A DNA stretch of 64,000 nucleotides from positions 1 through 64,000 of the forward strand of contig CATKZW010000006.1 of NCBI GenBank assembly GCA_949841465.1, given 5' to 3'. A program made the translations under genes and the position numbers. Positions 1 to 9,280 of this stretch are shown here, piece after piece. Source of the stretch: an uncultured Oscillospiraceae bacterium (GTDB lineage Bacteria; Bacillota; Clostridia; Oscillospirales; Oscillospiraceae). Under the pieces are notes generated by a model. It saw only the letters and a program-made list of their open reading frames with translations. It was not told the origin of the DNA and did not search any database. Position 1 is the stretch's first letter. The number at the start of each line of letters is the position of its first letter.

Positions 1-786
1 GGCCTGAACCACGAATACGATCTGGAAGGACAGGACCGTTCGGATATGAAACTGCCTTACGGACAGGACGAAGTAATAGAGGCGGTACTGGAAGCCAATC
101 CCGACACCATTATCGTAATGGCAGCCGGTTCCCCCGTGGAAATGGGCCGCTGGGAGAAAAAGGCAAAAGCCATTGTATGGAACTGGTATGCAGGAATGGA
201 AAGCGGCAATGCCCTGGCAGAAGTACTGTTGGGAGAGACAAATCCCTCCGGAAAACTCCCGGAGAGCTTTCCGTACACCCATAAAGACTGCAGCGCCCAC
301 TGCGTCGGGGATTTTGCCGAAGAGAAACTCTTGCGATACAGGGAAGGCATCTACGTAGGATACCGCTATTACGAAAAGCAAAAAGTACCCGTGCAGTACT
401 GCTTTGGACACGGACTCTCATACACGCAATTTGCTTACAGCGGCATAACGCTTGAAAAGCAGGAAAATGCATCAGAACTTCGCGTAAACGTAAGCTGCAC
501 CGTAAAAAATACGGGAAAATACTCTGGAAAAGAAACCGTCCAGCTCTATATCCGGGATAAAAATGACAAAGTGGATAAGCCCATAAAAGAACTAAAAGGC
601 TACGAAAAAGTGGAACTGGCAGCCGGCGAAAGCAAAAAAGTAAACTTTTGCCTGTCCGGGAAAGAGTTTGCATACTACGAGGAATCCGCAGGAGCATTCC
701 AAATAATACCAGGAGAATATGAAATTCTGCTGGGAGCCTCTTCACAGGATATAAGACTACAGGCAAGTATACACATAAAGGTCTGA
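1..786 (+). CDS. GH3 beta-glucosidase, C-terminal part (5' end outside window)
   Basis: The reading frame is open from base 1, so the true start lies upstream. The visible ~260 residues match the GH3 C-terminal alpha/beta sandwich (motifs LPYGQDE, AGSPVEM, WYAGMESGNALAEVLLGE, NPSGKLPESFP) followed by a fibronectin-III-like domain that begins after FGHGLSYTQF. The enzyme family removes non-reducing-end glucosyl or xylosyl residues; the N-terminal TIM barrel with the nucleophile is not in the window, so substrate cannot be guessed. Base composition is clearly lower in GC than everything after ~1.55 kb, like the following tmk part, so this gene probably belongs to the other side of the joint described for the next gene. 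A strong terminator follows. Confidence 0.9.
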   Translation, partial: GLNHEYDLEGQDRSDMKLPYGQDEVIEAVLEANPDTIIVMAAGSPVEMGRWEKKAKAIVWNWYAGMESGNALAEVLLGETNPSGKLPESFPYTHKDCSAHCVGDFAEEKLLRYREGIYVGYRYYEKQKVPVQYCFGHGLSYTQFAYSGITLEKQENASELRVNVSCTVKNTGKYSGKETVQLYIRDKNDKVDKPIKELKGYEKVELAAGESKKVNFCLSGKEFAYYEESAGAFQIIPGEYEILLGASSQDIRLQASIHIKV

Positions 787-798
787 CAAACAATAGAC

Positions 799-846
799 AA
801 GGTGTAAAGTTTTTAGTATTTCCAACAAACTTTGCACCTTCTTTTA
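799..846 (+). terminator. Rho-independent terminator after GH3 gene
   Basis: AAGGTGTAAAGTTT at 799-812 pairs with AAACTTTGCACCTT at 827-840 and is followed by CTTTTAT. It lies 13 bases after the GH3 stop codon. Confidence 0.85.
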
Positions 847-894
847 TGTGACGCAGGGAAATCCCCCCTGCATTCCGGCATGACAAACGCCCGG

Positions 895-923
895 TTGAAA
901 CGCGGAAAAGATAATGCTATAAT
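895..923 (+). promoter_or_regulatory. Sigma-A promoter for tmk
   Basis: TTGAAA (895-900), a 17-base spacer and TATAAT (918-923). Transcription would start near 930, too close to the ATG at 938 for a ribosome site, which supports the ATG at 965 as start of the next gene. Confidence 0.75.
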
Positions 924-964
924 CATAGTGGAATAAAATGGATAGAGAAAGCAGGACAGTAAGC

Positions 965-1927
965 ATGGAGAGGAACGGACAGCAGACAGAACAGGGGAGA
1001 AAAGGGAAGTTCATCGCATTGGAAGGGATTGACGGGAGCGGGAAGAGCACGCAGCTTCGGTTGCTGGCAGACAGACTGGAAAAAGAAAACGTGGATTATC
1101 ATATGACAATGGAACCGACGGAGGCGCCGATCGGCGCAATGCTCCGTCAGATCCTGAGGGGAAAGATGAAGGCAGATAACAGGGTAATAGCGGCATTGTT
1201 CGCGGCGGACCGGCTGGACCATCTGCTGAATGAGGAAAACGGAATTGCAGCGAAAGTTGAAAACGGCACGACGGTGATCACGGACCGGTATTACTTTTCT
1301 TCTTACGCCTATCACAGTGTCGATATGCCCATGGAGTGGGTGATACAGGTAAATGAGCAGAGTGCGCGGATTCTCAGGCCGACGGTTACGGTTTTCATAG
1401 ATGTGGATCCCGACACGGCAATGGAACGGATTCTAAGGAACCGGGAGCAGCAGGAACTGTATGAGAAAAGATCCAGACTGGAAGCGGTCAGGAAGAAATA
1501 CCTGGAAGCCTTTGACCGGCTGAAGGAGGTGGAACGGGTGGTCCTTTTGCGGGCGGTAGACCAGGAGTGGATGGACCATATCGACGCTATGGAGCAGCTG
1601 CAGGAGGGCATCCGCCTGCGGGCCTATGCCCAGCATGACCCGGTTGTGGAATACCGCTTAGAGGGCTTTGACATGTTTGACAGCATGATCGCGGCCATAC
1701 GGGAGACCACGGCTAAATTGATCCTCACGGTGCGTCTGCGCCAGAAGGAGGCGCCCAAGCGGGAGCAGGTGGCCAAGGAGACCAGCGCCGGCACCGCCGG
1801 GGACAAGACCGTGAAGAAGCAGCCGGTGAAGAAGGCGGCCAAGATCGGCCGCAACGACCCCTGCCCCTGCGGTTCCGGCCTGAAATGGAAAAAATGTACC
1901 TGCGCGGAATATCATAAGGACTCGTAA
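965..1927 (+). CDS. Chimeric ORF: thymidylate kinase N-part fused in frame to SecA C-terminus
   Basis: Residues 1 to ~188 are a dTMP kinase: P-loop GIDGSGKST at 21-29, DR(Y) motif in ITDRYYFSSYAY, and the usual C-terminal helices up to KKYLEAFDRLKEVE. From ~189 the sequence becomes the SecA C-terminus: helical scaffold motif VVLLRAVDQEWMDHIDAM, LRAYAQHDPVVEYR, then a lysine-rich linker and the zinc-binding SEC-C motif GRNDPCPCGSG..KKC. The change falls around 1525-1545, where both families can read V-E-R-V-V, and GC content jumps there too. Tmk lacks its last ~20-30 residues and SecA lacks its motor. A functional fusion is very unlikely; a misassembly or recombination joint between two genomes fits best. 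ATG 965 is preceded by AGGA eight bases upstream; ATG 938 is the alternative. Confidence 0.85.
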   Translation: MERNGQQTEQGRKGKFIALEGIDGSGKSTQLRLLADRLEKENVDYHMTMEPTEAPIGAMLRQILRGKMKADNRVIAALFAADRLDHLLNEENGIAAKVENGTTVITDRYYFSSYAYHSVDMPMEWVIQVNEQSARILRPTVTVFIDVDPDTAMERILRNREQQELYEKRSRLEAVRKKYLEAFDRLKEVERVVLLRAVDQEWMDHIDAMEQLQEGIRLRAYAQHDPVVEYRLEGFDMFDSMIAAIRETTAKLILTVRLRQKEAPKREQVAKETSAGTAGDKTVKKQPVKKAAKIGRNDPCPCGSGLKWKKCTCAEYHKDS

Positions 1928-1967
1928 AAAAGCTCCCCAACAACCGTAATTTGTAAAGGATCAGCCT

Positions 1968-2780
1968 ATGAATATTGTTGAGCAGAACAAAAACGGCGTC
2001 ACCTTCTTCCGCTCCGACGGCTTTGAAGCCGCCGGAGGGGTGCGCCACGGCTTTTCCACCCGGCTGGGCGGCGTGTCCCAGGGGATGTGGGAATCCCTCA
2101 ACCTGGGGGTGAGCCGGGGGGACGACCCCGACCACGTCCGGGAGAACTACCGCCGGTTCCTCACCGCCATCGGGGCGGAGGGGGGGCGGATGGCCATGAC
2201 CAACCAGGTCCACGGCGGGCTGGTGCGCTGCGTCACCACCGCCGACCTGCACGGCGACCCCTACGACAAGGTGGGCTATGACGCGGACGGGCTCATGACC
2301 GACCTGCCGGGGGTGACGCTGATCATCTATTCCGCCGACTGCATCCCCGTGCTGTTCTACGACCCGGTGCGCAGGGTTGCCGCCGCCGTCCACGCGGGCT
2401 GGCGCGGCACCGCCGCGGGCGTTGCCACGGCCGCCGTGGCGCGCATGGGAGATGTGTATGGCTGCCGCCCGGCGGATATCCTGGCCGCCATCGGCCCCGG
2501 CATCGGCCCCGACTGCTTCGAGACCCACGAGGACGTGCCCAACGCCATGACCGCCGCCCTGTCCACCGCCGTGCTCCGCCACATCAAGATCAAGGAGAAC
2601 GGCAAGTTTGCCGTGGACCTGAAGAGCATCAACGCCATGCGCCTGGAGCAGGCCGGGCTGGACCCGGACCACATTGCCGTCAGCTCCCTGTGCACCTCCT
2701 GCCATCCCGAGATGTTCTGGAGCCACCGGAAGCTGGGCACCAACCGGGGCTCCATGGCCGCCGCCATCCAGCTGACATGA
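1968..2780 (+). CDS. pgeF: Peptidoglycan editing factor / multicopper-oxidase-like laccase-domain protein
   Basis: A 270-residue YfiH/PgeF family protein (Cu-oxidase_4). Family hallmarks are visible: RHGFSTRLGGVS near the N-terminus, NQVHG, the YSADCIPVLFYD motif with its conserved Asp-Cys, AAVHAGWRGTAAG and the C-terminal SSLCTSCHPEMFWSHR. Members bind zinc through His/Cys and are reported to remove L-Ser wrongly put in place of L-Ala in muropeptides or to act as purine nucleoside phosphorylase-like enzymes. It lies 40 bases after the SecA tail and overlaps the next gene by four bases (ATGA), so the two are co-translated. Confidence 0.9.
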   Translation: MNIVEQNKNGVTFFRSDGFEAAGGVRHGFSTRLGGVSQGMWESLNLGVSRGDDPDHVRENYRRFLTAIGAEGGRMAMTNQVHGGLVRCVTTADLHGDPYDKVGYDADGLMTDLPGVTLIIYSADCIPVLFYDPVRRVAAAVHAGWRGTAAGVATAAVARMGDVYGCRPADILAAIGPGIGPDCFETHEDVPNAMTAALSTAVLRHIKIKENGKFAVDLKSINAMRLEQAGLDPDHIAVSSLCTSCHPEMFWSHRKLGTNRGSMAAAIQLT

Positions 2781-4327
2781 GGCGCTGGCCGGCCCTTCTG
2801 ACGGCGGTGTGCCTGGGGCTGTCCCTGCTGGGGTGCGGGCCGGTGGAGGACCCCCAGCCCTCCCCCGACCACACCCCCTCCCCCGTCCCCACCCGGTCGG
2901 CGGAGACGGCGCGGTTCAGCCTGGGCTACGACCCCGCCGCCACCCTCCACCCCATCACCGGCGACAGCCAGGTGAACCAGGACCTGACGGGGCTGGTGTA
3001 CCAGGGGCTGTACGAGCTGGACAACACCTTCACCCCCCGGCCGGTGCTGGCCGCCTCCGGCGCGCCCAGCGAGGACGGGTACAGCTGGACCTTCACCATG
3101 GCCCCGGGGGCGGTGTTCTCCGACGGCACTCCCGTCGCCGCCCAGCACGCCGCCGCGTCGCTGAACGCGGCACGCAGCTCGGCGCTGTACGCCGCCCGGC
3201 TGGCCGGGGTCACCGGGGCGACGGCGGCGGATGAGTCCACCCTGGTGGTCTACCTGTCCGCCCCCAACGGAAATCTGCCCGCCCTGCTGGACGTGCCCGT
3301 GGTGCTGGAGCAGGGGGACGGCTCCGCCCCCCTGGGGACGGGGTATTACCAATATGAGCTGGCGGGGGAGCGGCTGTACCTCCAGGCAAACCCCGGTCAC
3401 GCCGGGTCCTCCGCCCTGCCCTACACTACTATTCCGCTGACGGCGGTGTCCGACGCCAACGAGCGCATCGCCGCCTTCGACAGCGGGGACATCACCGCCG
3501 TCACCACCGAGTTCTCCGCCCCCTATGCGCTGGGGTACTCCAGCAGCTACGAGACCTGCGACTACCCCACCACCGCCCTGCTGTACGTGGGCTTCAAGAC
3601 CACCGGGGGGGCGTGTCAGTCCAATCTGGTGCGGCGGGCGTTCTCCAAAGCCTTTGACCGGGAAACCCTGGCGCAGGTCCAGTTCTCCGGCCACGCCGAC
3701 CCGGCCTGCCTGCCCATCTCCCCCGTCTGCGGGGAGTACGAGGAGGAGAGCGCCGCGCCGCTGGGCTATGACCCGGCGGGGGCGGCAGAGCTGCTGGCCC
3801 AGGCGGGGTATGAGCGGGGCGAGGAGGACGGGCTGCTGTACCGCCGGAAGACGCCGCTGGAGGTCACCCTGCTGGTGAACAGCGACAACGAGTCCCGTCA
3901 AGCGGTGGCGGGTGCGCTGGCTCAGGCCCTGGGGGAGCTGGGGGTGAGCGTCACCCTGAGCACCCTGCCCTGGAAGGACTACGCCGCCGCGCTGTCGGCG
4001 GGGCGGTTCGATTTATACATCGGTGAGGTGCGGCTCACCGGGGATTTTGACCCCTCCGCCCTGCTCACCGGGCCGCTGAACTACGGAGGTTATGAAAACT
4101 GGGCGCTGACCCAGGCCCTGGGGAGCTGGAAGGCCGCCCAGGGGGAGGCCCGCGGGGAGGCCGCCAAGGTTCTGTGGGACCAGTTCGCCCAGGACGCGCC
4201 CATCGCCCCGCTGTGCTTCAAGCGGGGGTCGCTGCTGGTGCGGTGGGGGATGGTGTCCAACCTCCAGCCCACCAGGGCCAACCCCTTCTATCGGATGGAG
4301 GAGTGGACCATCAGCTCAAGCCGTTGA
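2777..4327 (+). CDS. Extracellular solute-binding lipoprotein, peptide/nickel family 5
   Basis: A 516-residue SBP_bac_5-type receptor for ABC importers. The start chosen is the ATG that overlaps the pgeF stop codon; it gives a clean lipoprotein signal with lipobox LLGC (Cys20), and then a Pro/Ser/Thr-rich tether. The mature part shows family motifs: LTGLVYQGLYELD, SWTFTMAPGAVFSDGTPV, LVRRAFSKAFDRETLAQ, LGYDPAGAAELLAQAGY and DLYIGEVRLTGDFDP. No permease or ATPase genes are adjacent, so it is an orphan receptor or has a non-transport role. A longer ORF starting at 2690 inside pgeF is not a better start because it would bury the signal peptide. Confidence 0.85.
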   Translation: MRRWPALLTAVCLGLSLLGCGPVEDPQPSPDHTPSPVPTRSAETARFSLGYDPAATLHPITGDSQVNQDLTGLVYQGLYELDNTFTPRPVLAASGAPSEDGYSWTFTMAPGAVFSDGTPVAAQHAAASLNAARSSALYAARLAGVTGATAADESTLVVYLSAPNGNLPALLDVPVVLEQGDGSAPLGTGYYQYELAGERLYLQANPGHAGSSALPYTTIPLTAVSDANERIAAFDSGDITAVTTEFSAPYALGYSSSYETCDYPTTALLYVGFKTTGGACQSNLVRRAFSKAFDRETLAQVQFSGHADPACLPISPVCGEYEEESAAPLGYDPAGAAELLAQAGYERGEEDGLLYRRKTPLEVTLLVNSDNESRQAVAGALAQALGELGVSVTLSTLPWKDYAAALSAGRFDLYIGEVRLTGDFDPSALLTGPLNYGGYENWALTQALGSWKAAQGEARGEAAKVLWDQFAQDAPIAPLCFKRGSLLVRWGMVSNLQPTRANPFYRMEEWTISSSR

Positions 4328-4388
4328 TTTTTCGGGCATTGTCCGCCCGTTTGGCGGAGGGTTCCGCCCAGAGAAGGAGATATAAACC

Positions 4389-7300
4389 ATGAAAAGCCAA
4401 GTGTTTCGCTGCTATGTCTACAAGCGCCCAGGCTTCAATGTGGAGGCCCAGGGGGTGTGCCGGGACCTGCGGGAGCAGCTGGGGATCAGCGGCCTGGAGG
4501 CCGTCACAATCCTGAATCGCTACGACGTGGAGGGGGTGGACGCCGGCGTCTATGAGCAGGCCAAGGGCGCGGTGTTTGCCGAGCCCCAGGTGGACGGGGT
4601 GTACGACGAGGACTTCCCCCGTCCGGCGGGCGCCTGCCACGTGCTGGCGGTGGAGGCCCTGCCGGGGCAGTTCGACCAGCGGGCGGACTCCGCCGCCCAG
4701 TGCGTCCAGCTCATGACCGGCGGGGAGCGGCCCCTGACAGCCTACGCCAAGGTATACGTGCTGGAGGGGGAGCTGTCCGCGCCGGAGCTGGACAAAATCA
4801 AGGGCTACCTGATCAACCCGGTGGAGTGCCGGGAGGCCTCCATGGACAAACGGGCCACGCTGGCCCAAAGCTATGACATACCCGATCAGGTGGCCGTGCT
4901 GGACGGCTTCACCGGGCTGGATGAGGCGGGGCTGTCCGCTGAGCTGGACCGGCTTGGGCTGGCCATGGATCTGGACGATTTGAAGTTCCTGCAGAATTAC
5001 TTCCGGGACTGGGAGCGCCGGGACCCCACCATCACCGAGGTGCGGGTGGTGGACACCTACTGGTCCGATCACTGCCGCCACACCACCTTCTCCACCCATC
5101 TGAAAAACGTGGAGATCAACGACCCTGCCGTCCAGGCCGCCTATGAGCGCTATCTTGCCGCCCGTGTGGAGGTGTATGGCGAGGAGAAGGCGAAGAAGCG
5201 CCCCCAGACCCTGATGGACCTTGCCACCATCGGCGCGAAGGTGCTCAAGAAGCGGGGAGAGCTGCCCGAGCTGGACGAGAGCGAGGAGATCAACGCCTGC
5301 TCCATCCATGTCCCCGCCGTGGTGGACGGGGAGGAGCAGGACTGGCTGCTCATGTTCAAGAACGAGACCCACAACCACCCCACCGAAATCGAGCCCTTCG
5401 GCGGCGCGGCCACCTGCATCGGCGGCTGCATCCGGGACCCCCTGTCCGGCCGGGCCTACGTCCACCAGGCCATGCGGGTCACCGGCGGCGGCGACCCCAC
5501 CGTCCCGCTGAGCGACACGCTGGAGGGCAAGCTGCCCCAGCGGAAGATTGCCCAGACCGCCGCGGCGGGCTACTCCTCCTACGGCAACCAGATCGGCCTG
5601 GCCACCGGCCACGTGGCCGAGCTGTACCACCCCGGCTACATCGCCAAGCGGCTGGAGTGCGGCGCGGTGGTGGCCGCCGCCCCCGCCGGCCATGTGCGCC
5701 GGGAGCGCCCCGCCCCCGGGGACGTGGTGATCCTGCTGGGGGGCCGCACCGGACGGGACGGCATCGGCGGGGCCACCGGGTCCTCCAAGAGCCACAACAA
5801 AAAGTCGCTGGCCACCATGGCCAGCGAGGTGCAAAAGGGCAACGCCCCTGAGGAGCGCAAGCTCCAGCGGCTGTTCCGGGACGAGAACGTCACCCGGATG
5901 ATCAAGCGGTGCAACGACTTTGGCGCGGGCGGCGTGTCGGTGGCCATCGGTGAGCTGGCCGATGGGCTGGAGATCGACCTGGACGCGGTGCGCAGGAAGT
6001 ACGAGGGCCTGGACGGCACCGAGCTTGCCATCTCCGAGAGCCAGGAGCGCATGGCGGTTGTTATTGCCCAGGAGGACGAGGAGCAGTTCATTGCTATGGC
6101 GGAGGCGGAGAACCTGGAGGCCTACCGGGTGGCGGTGGTCACGGAATCGCCCCGGATGGTGATGACCTGGAAGGGCCAGACCATCGCCAGCCTGAGCCGG
6201 GAGTTTTTGAACACCAACGGCGCGGTGAAGCAGGCCAGGGCGTCTGTGCCGGAGTATGTGGGACACGGTGTGGAACGCCCCTCCACCCTGCGGGAGATGG
6301 CGGCCAGCCTGAAGTGCGCCAGCCGCCGGGGGCTGGTGGAGCGGTTCGACGGCTCCATCGGCACGGGCTCCGTGCTGATGCCCTTCGGCGGCAAGTACCA
6401 GACCACCCCCGCTCAGGCCATGGCGGCGCTGCTGCCCACCATGCCGGGGGAGGAGACGGATCAGGCCAGCGTCATGGCCTATGGTTGCGACCCGGAGGCT
6501 ATGTCCGCCAGTCCCTACTGGGGTGCTTATGACGCGGTGACTGCCTCTATTGCCAAGCTGGTGGCGGCGGGCGCGGATTATAAGGACGCTTACCTCACCT
6601 TGCAGGAGTTCTTTGAGAAGCTGAGAAACGAGCCGGAGCGCTGGGGCAAACCCTTTGCCGCTTTGCTGGGGGCGCTGGACGCCCAGCTTGACTACGGTGC
6701 GGCGGCCATCGGCGGCAAGGATTCCATGTCCGGCTCCTTCCTGGATCTGGACGTGCCCCCCACCCTCATTTCCTTCGCCATCGCCCCCGTCAAGGCCGGG
6801 GACGTGCTCTCCCCCGAGTTCAAGGAGGCGGGGCATCCGGTGTACCTATTTGCCCCCAATGACGACACGGCAGAGGGCCGGAAAGCCTCTTGGGAGGCGT
6901 TCCACCAGTTGGCGCAGGAGGGCAAAGTAAAGGCCGCCTGGGTCGCGGAGAACGGCATGGCCGACGCAGTGATGAAGATGTCCTTTGGCAACCGCGTGGG
7001 CTTCCAGACCGACGATGATATGACCAACTGGTACGGAATTGGTTCCGCCGCTATCGTGGCCGAACTGACGGAGGACGTTGACTGCCCCTATGCCCGGCGT
7101 GTTGGAGTTACTACCGCCGAGCCTGCCGTCACCATCGGAAACGACTCCACCCCCATCGACGAGCTGCTGAGGCTTAACGAGGGGACGCTGGAGGAGGTTT
7201 ACCCCACCCGCGTCGGGACCTCTGAGCCGGTGGAGACAATCACCTGGGAGCGCCGCTCCCCCGCTGTGTTCGACGGCGAGATCGCCCGTCCCCGGGTAGT

Positions 7301-8084
7301 CATCCCCGTGTTCCCCGGAACCAACTGTGAGTACGACTCCGTCCGGGCCTGCCTGCGGGCGGGCATGGACGCGGAGACGGTGGTGATCCGCAACCTGACC
7401 CCCGACGGGCTGGCCGCCTCCGCCCTGGAGCTGGAAAAGGCCATCAAGAACGCCCAGATCGTGTTCCTGCCCGGCGGCTTCTCCGGCGGCGACGAGCCGG
7501 AGGGCTCCGCCAAGCTGATCGTGTCCTTCTTCCGCAACCCCCGCCTCACCGACGCGGTGCACGACCTCTTGAAGCACCGGGACGGCCTGATGCTGGGCAT
7601 CTGCAACGGCTTCCAGGCCCTGCTGAAGCTGGGCCTGCTGCCACGGGGGGAGATTTCCCCCGTGGACGAGAACAGCCCCACCCTGACCTACAACCTCATC
7701 GGGCGGCACCAGAGCCGATACGTCACCACCCGGGTGGCCTCCGTAAAGTCCCCCTGGATGACACTCAGCCACGTGGGCGACCTCCACGCCATTCCCGTGT
7801 CCCACGGCGAGGGCCGCTTTGTGGCCCCCCAGGCGGTCATCGACCAGCTCATCGCCAACGGTCAGGCGGCCACCCAGTATGTGGACGCCTCCGGCGTGCC
7901 GTCCATGGACATCTCGGTAAACCCCAACGGCTCTATGTGCGCCATCGAGGGCATCTTCTCCCCCGACGGCCGGGTGTTCGGCAAGATGGGCCACAGCGAA
8001 CGGCGGGGTGAGTTCGTGGCGAAAAACATTCCAGGCGAGAAGCTGCAGCCGATTTTTGATTCCGGCGCGTTGTATTTCAGATAA
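4389..8084 (+). CDS. purL: Phosphoribosylformylglycinamidine synthase, single-chain
   Basis: 1231 residues, the long one-chain FGAM synthase found in many Clostridia. It carries out the fourth step of purine synthesis, converting FGAR to FGAM with glutamine and ATP. Seen: the synthetase part (SDHCRHTTFSTHL, FKNETHNHPTEIEPFGGAATCIGG, NDFGAGGVSVAIGELADGLEIDLD), the repeat half, and a C-terminal class-I glutaminase with FPGTNCEYDS, PGGFSGGDEPEGSAK, the catalytic-Cys motif GICNGFQALLKLG and HGEGRF. An AGGAG ribosome site lies before ATG 4389. No other pur genes are next to it. A strong bidirectional terminator follows. Confidence 0.95.
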   Translation: MKSQVFRCYVYKRPGFNVEAQGVCRDLREQLGISGLEAVTILNRYDVEGVDAGVYEQAKGAVFAEPQVDGVYDEDFPRPAGACHVLAVEALPGQFDQRADSAAQCVQLMTGGERPLTAYAKVYVLEGELSAPELDKIKGYLINPVECREASMDKRATLAQSYDIPDQVAVLDGFTGLDEAGLSAELDRLGLAMDLDDLKFLQNYFRDWERRDPTITEVRVVDTYWSDHCRHTTFSTHLKNVEINDPAVQAAYERYLAARVEVYGEEKAKKRPQTLMDLATIGAKVLKKRGELPELDESEEINACSIHVPAVVDGEEQDWLLMFKNETHNHPTEIEPFGGAATCIGGCIRDPLSGRAYVHQAMRVTGGGDPTVPLSDTLEGKLPQRKIAQTAAAGYSSYGNQIGLATGHVAELYHPGYIAKRLECGAVVAAAPAGHVRRERPAPGDVVILLGGRTGRDGIGGATGSSKSHNKKSLATMASEVQKGNAPEERKLQRLFRDENVTRMIKRCNDFGAGGVSVAIGELADGLEIDLDAVRRKYEGLDGTELAISESQERMAVVIAQEDEEQFIAMAEAENLEAYRVAVVTESPRMVMTWKGQTIASLSREFLNTNGAVKQARASVPEYVGHGVERPSTLREMAASLKCASRRGLVERFDGSIGTGSVLMPFGGKYQTTPAQAMAALLPTMPGEETDQASVMAYGCDPEAMSASPYWGAYDAVTASIAKLVAAGADYKDAYLTLQEFFEKLRNEPERWGKPFAALLGALDAQLDYGAAAIGGKDSMSGSFLDLDVPPTLISFAIAPVKAGDVLSPEFKEAGHPVYLFAPNDDTAEGRKASWEAFHQLAQEGKVKAAWVAENGMADAVMKMSFGNRVGFQTDDDMTNWYGIGSAAIVAELTEDVDCPYARRVGVTTAEPAVTIGNDSTPIDELLRLNEGTLEEVYPTRVGTSEPVETITWERRSPAVFDGEIARPRVVIPVFPGTNCEYDSVRACLRAGMDAETVVIRNLTPDGLAASALELEKAIKNAQIVFLPGGFSGGDEPEGSAKLIVSFFRNPRLTDAVHDLLKHRDGLMLGICNGFQALLKLGLLPRGEISPVDENSPTLTYNLIGRHQSRYVTTRVASVKSPWMTLSHVGDLHAIPVSHGEGRFVAPQAVIDQLIANGQAATQYVDASGVPSMDISVNPNGSMCAIEGIFSPDGRVFGKMGHSERRGEFVAKNIPGEKLQPIFDSGALYFR

Positions 8085-8115
8085 TCAATGACGTGGAGGC
8101 ATCTTTGCCAAGCAT

Positions 8116-8160
8116 AAAAAGCAGCCTGTTTCCCCATAAATGGGAAACAGGCTGCTTTTT
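8116..8160. terminator. Bidirectional terminator between purL and the convergent gene
   Basis: A perfect 19-bp inverted repeat with A-run/T-run ends: AAAAAGCAGCCTGTTTCCC (8116-8134), a seven-base loop, and its complement to 8160. It serves purL on the plus strand and the gene ending at 8197 on the minus strand. Confidence 0.9.
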
Positions 8161-8196
8161 ATTTACGGTTGACCACAAGGCGTGGAAGCCCCGCTG

Positions 8197-9009
8197 TCAC
8201 GCACCGGATATCTCCTCCAGCCGGTCCGCGGCCCAGGCGGCGTACCAGGTTTTGCCGCCCTCGCTACGCAGGCGCTCCAGCAGCGCGACCGCCTCCCTCC
8301 GCCGCTGGCGGCGCAGGGCGTCCTGGGCCAGGAGCTGGAGGGCGTCCAGCCGGCGCAGCTTGTAGGGGGCCTGCTGGGCCTGCGCCTCCAGCCATGCCCG
8401 CTCCACCGGGCGGCCGTCCAGGCAGGCCAGCCGCGCCTTTAAAAAGGCGGCCGTACCGCCCAGGTTCTGGGCCAGCTTGTCCTGCTTCCCGGCGCACCCG
8501 GCAATGAGCTCCTCCAGCCGGGCCAGGGCCTGGGCCCCCTCCTCCCGGTCCCCCCTGCCCAGATGGTAACTGCACAGGTTTTGGAGGTACAGCCCCTGCA
8601 GGGCGGCGCTTTCCCCCAGCCCGGCCCGCTCCGGCGGGCACAGGGCGGCCAGGGCCGCGTCAAAGTCCCCCTTGGCAGCATAGCCGTCGGCCAGGTAGGC
8701 GGACGCCACCACGTAATCCCGGCTGTCCGGCTTCAAAAGCCCGGGCACCTGGGCGTAGTCCCTGAGGAACGCCTCCGGGTCCAGCTCCACGTGGAGCCGC
8801 CCCAGCAGACCGGTGCTGCAGCTGTCCGCCACCAGGTTGCCCGCCAGCCGGCCCGCAAAAATCCCCAGCAGCACCAAAAGAACGGAGGCGATGAGGGGGA
8901 TGTGCACGGGCAGGTCCCGGTCCCGGACCCAGACCAGCGCCGCCAGCACCACCGACGCCGCAAAGACCCCAATGACAGTCAGCCTGCTCTGGCGAAACGC
9001 CCGGACCAT
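8197..9009 (-). CDS. Membrane-anchored TPR-like protein of unknown function
   Basis: 270 residues from the ATG at 9009, which has AGGAG ten bases upstream; the open frame continues further upstream but without protein-like sequence. Two transmembrane helices lie near the N-terminus (VIGVFAASVVLAALVWV and IPLIASVLLVLLGIFAG). The rest is Ala/Leu/Arg-rich helical repeats (DYVVASAYLADGYAAKGDFDAALAAL, EEGAQALARLEELIAG, RREAVALLERLRSE) that look like degenerate TPRs, presumably cytoplasmic. I do not recognise a specific family. Single gene, divergent from the metallo-beta-lactamase gene. Confidence 0.7.
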   Translation of the reverse strand: MVRAFRQSRLTVIGVFAASVVLAALVWVRDRDLPVHIPLIASVLLVLLGIFAGRLAGNLVADSCSTGLLGRLHVELDPEAFLRDYAQVPGLLKPDSRDYVVASAYLADGYAAKGDFDAALAALCPPERAGLGESAALQGLYLQNLCSYHLGRGDREEGAQALARLEELIAGCAGKQDKLAQNLGGTAAFLKARLACLDGRPVERAWLEAQAQQAPYKLRRLDALQLLAQDALRRQRRREAVALLERLRSEGGKTWYAAWAADRLEEISGA

Positions 9010-9166
9010 ATGCACCACGCTCCTATTATCTGATATGAAGCCATTATAACTGCCGGAACCCCTTTCCCGCAAGCGCACAGGGCGGAAATTGCAAATTTTT
9101 AGCCGCCAGCACAAAAGCGCTTCTGGAAGAAACACTTGTTTTGTGATTGATACCAAAAGATTTTTG

Positions 9167-9195
9167 TTCCATTTTCCCAAATCTTCGGTTATAAT
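9167..9195 (+). promoter_or_regulatory. Promoter for the glycerate operon
   Basis: TTCCAT (9167-9172), 17-base spacer, TATAAT (9190-9195), in the AT-rich 9010-9280 divergent intergenic region. The -35 box is weak, consistent with an activated promoter. Confidence 0.5.
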
Positions 9196-9280
9196 GATTA
9201 TACCGAAAAGAAAAAAGAGATATAAACTATTCATATTATACAAAATATACTGGCGGTCCAGAAATCGGGTGGGGATAGAA

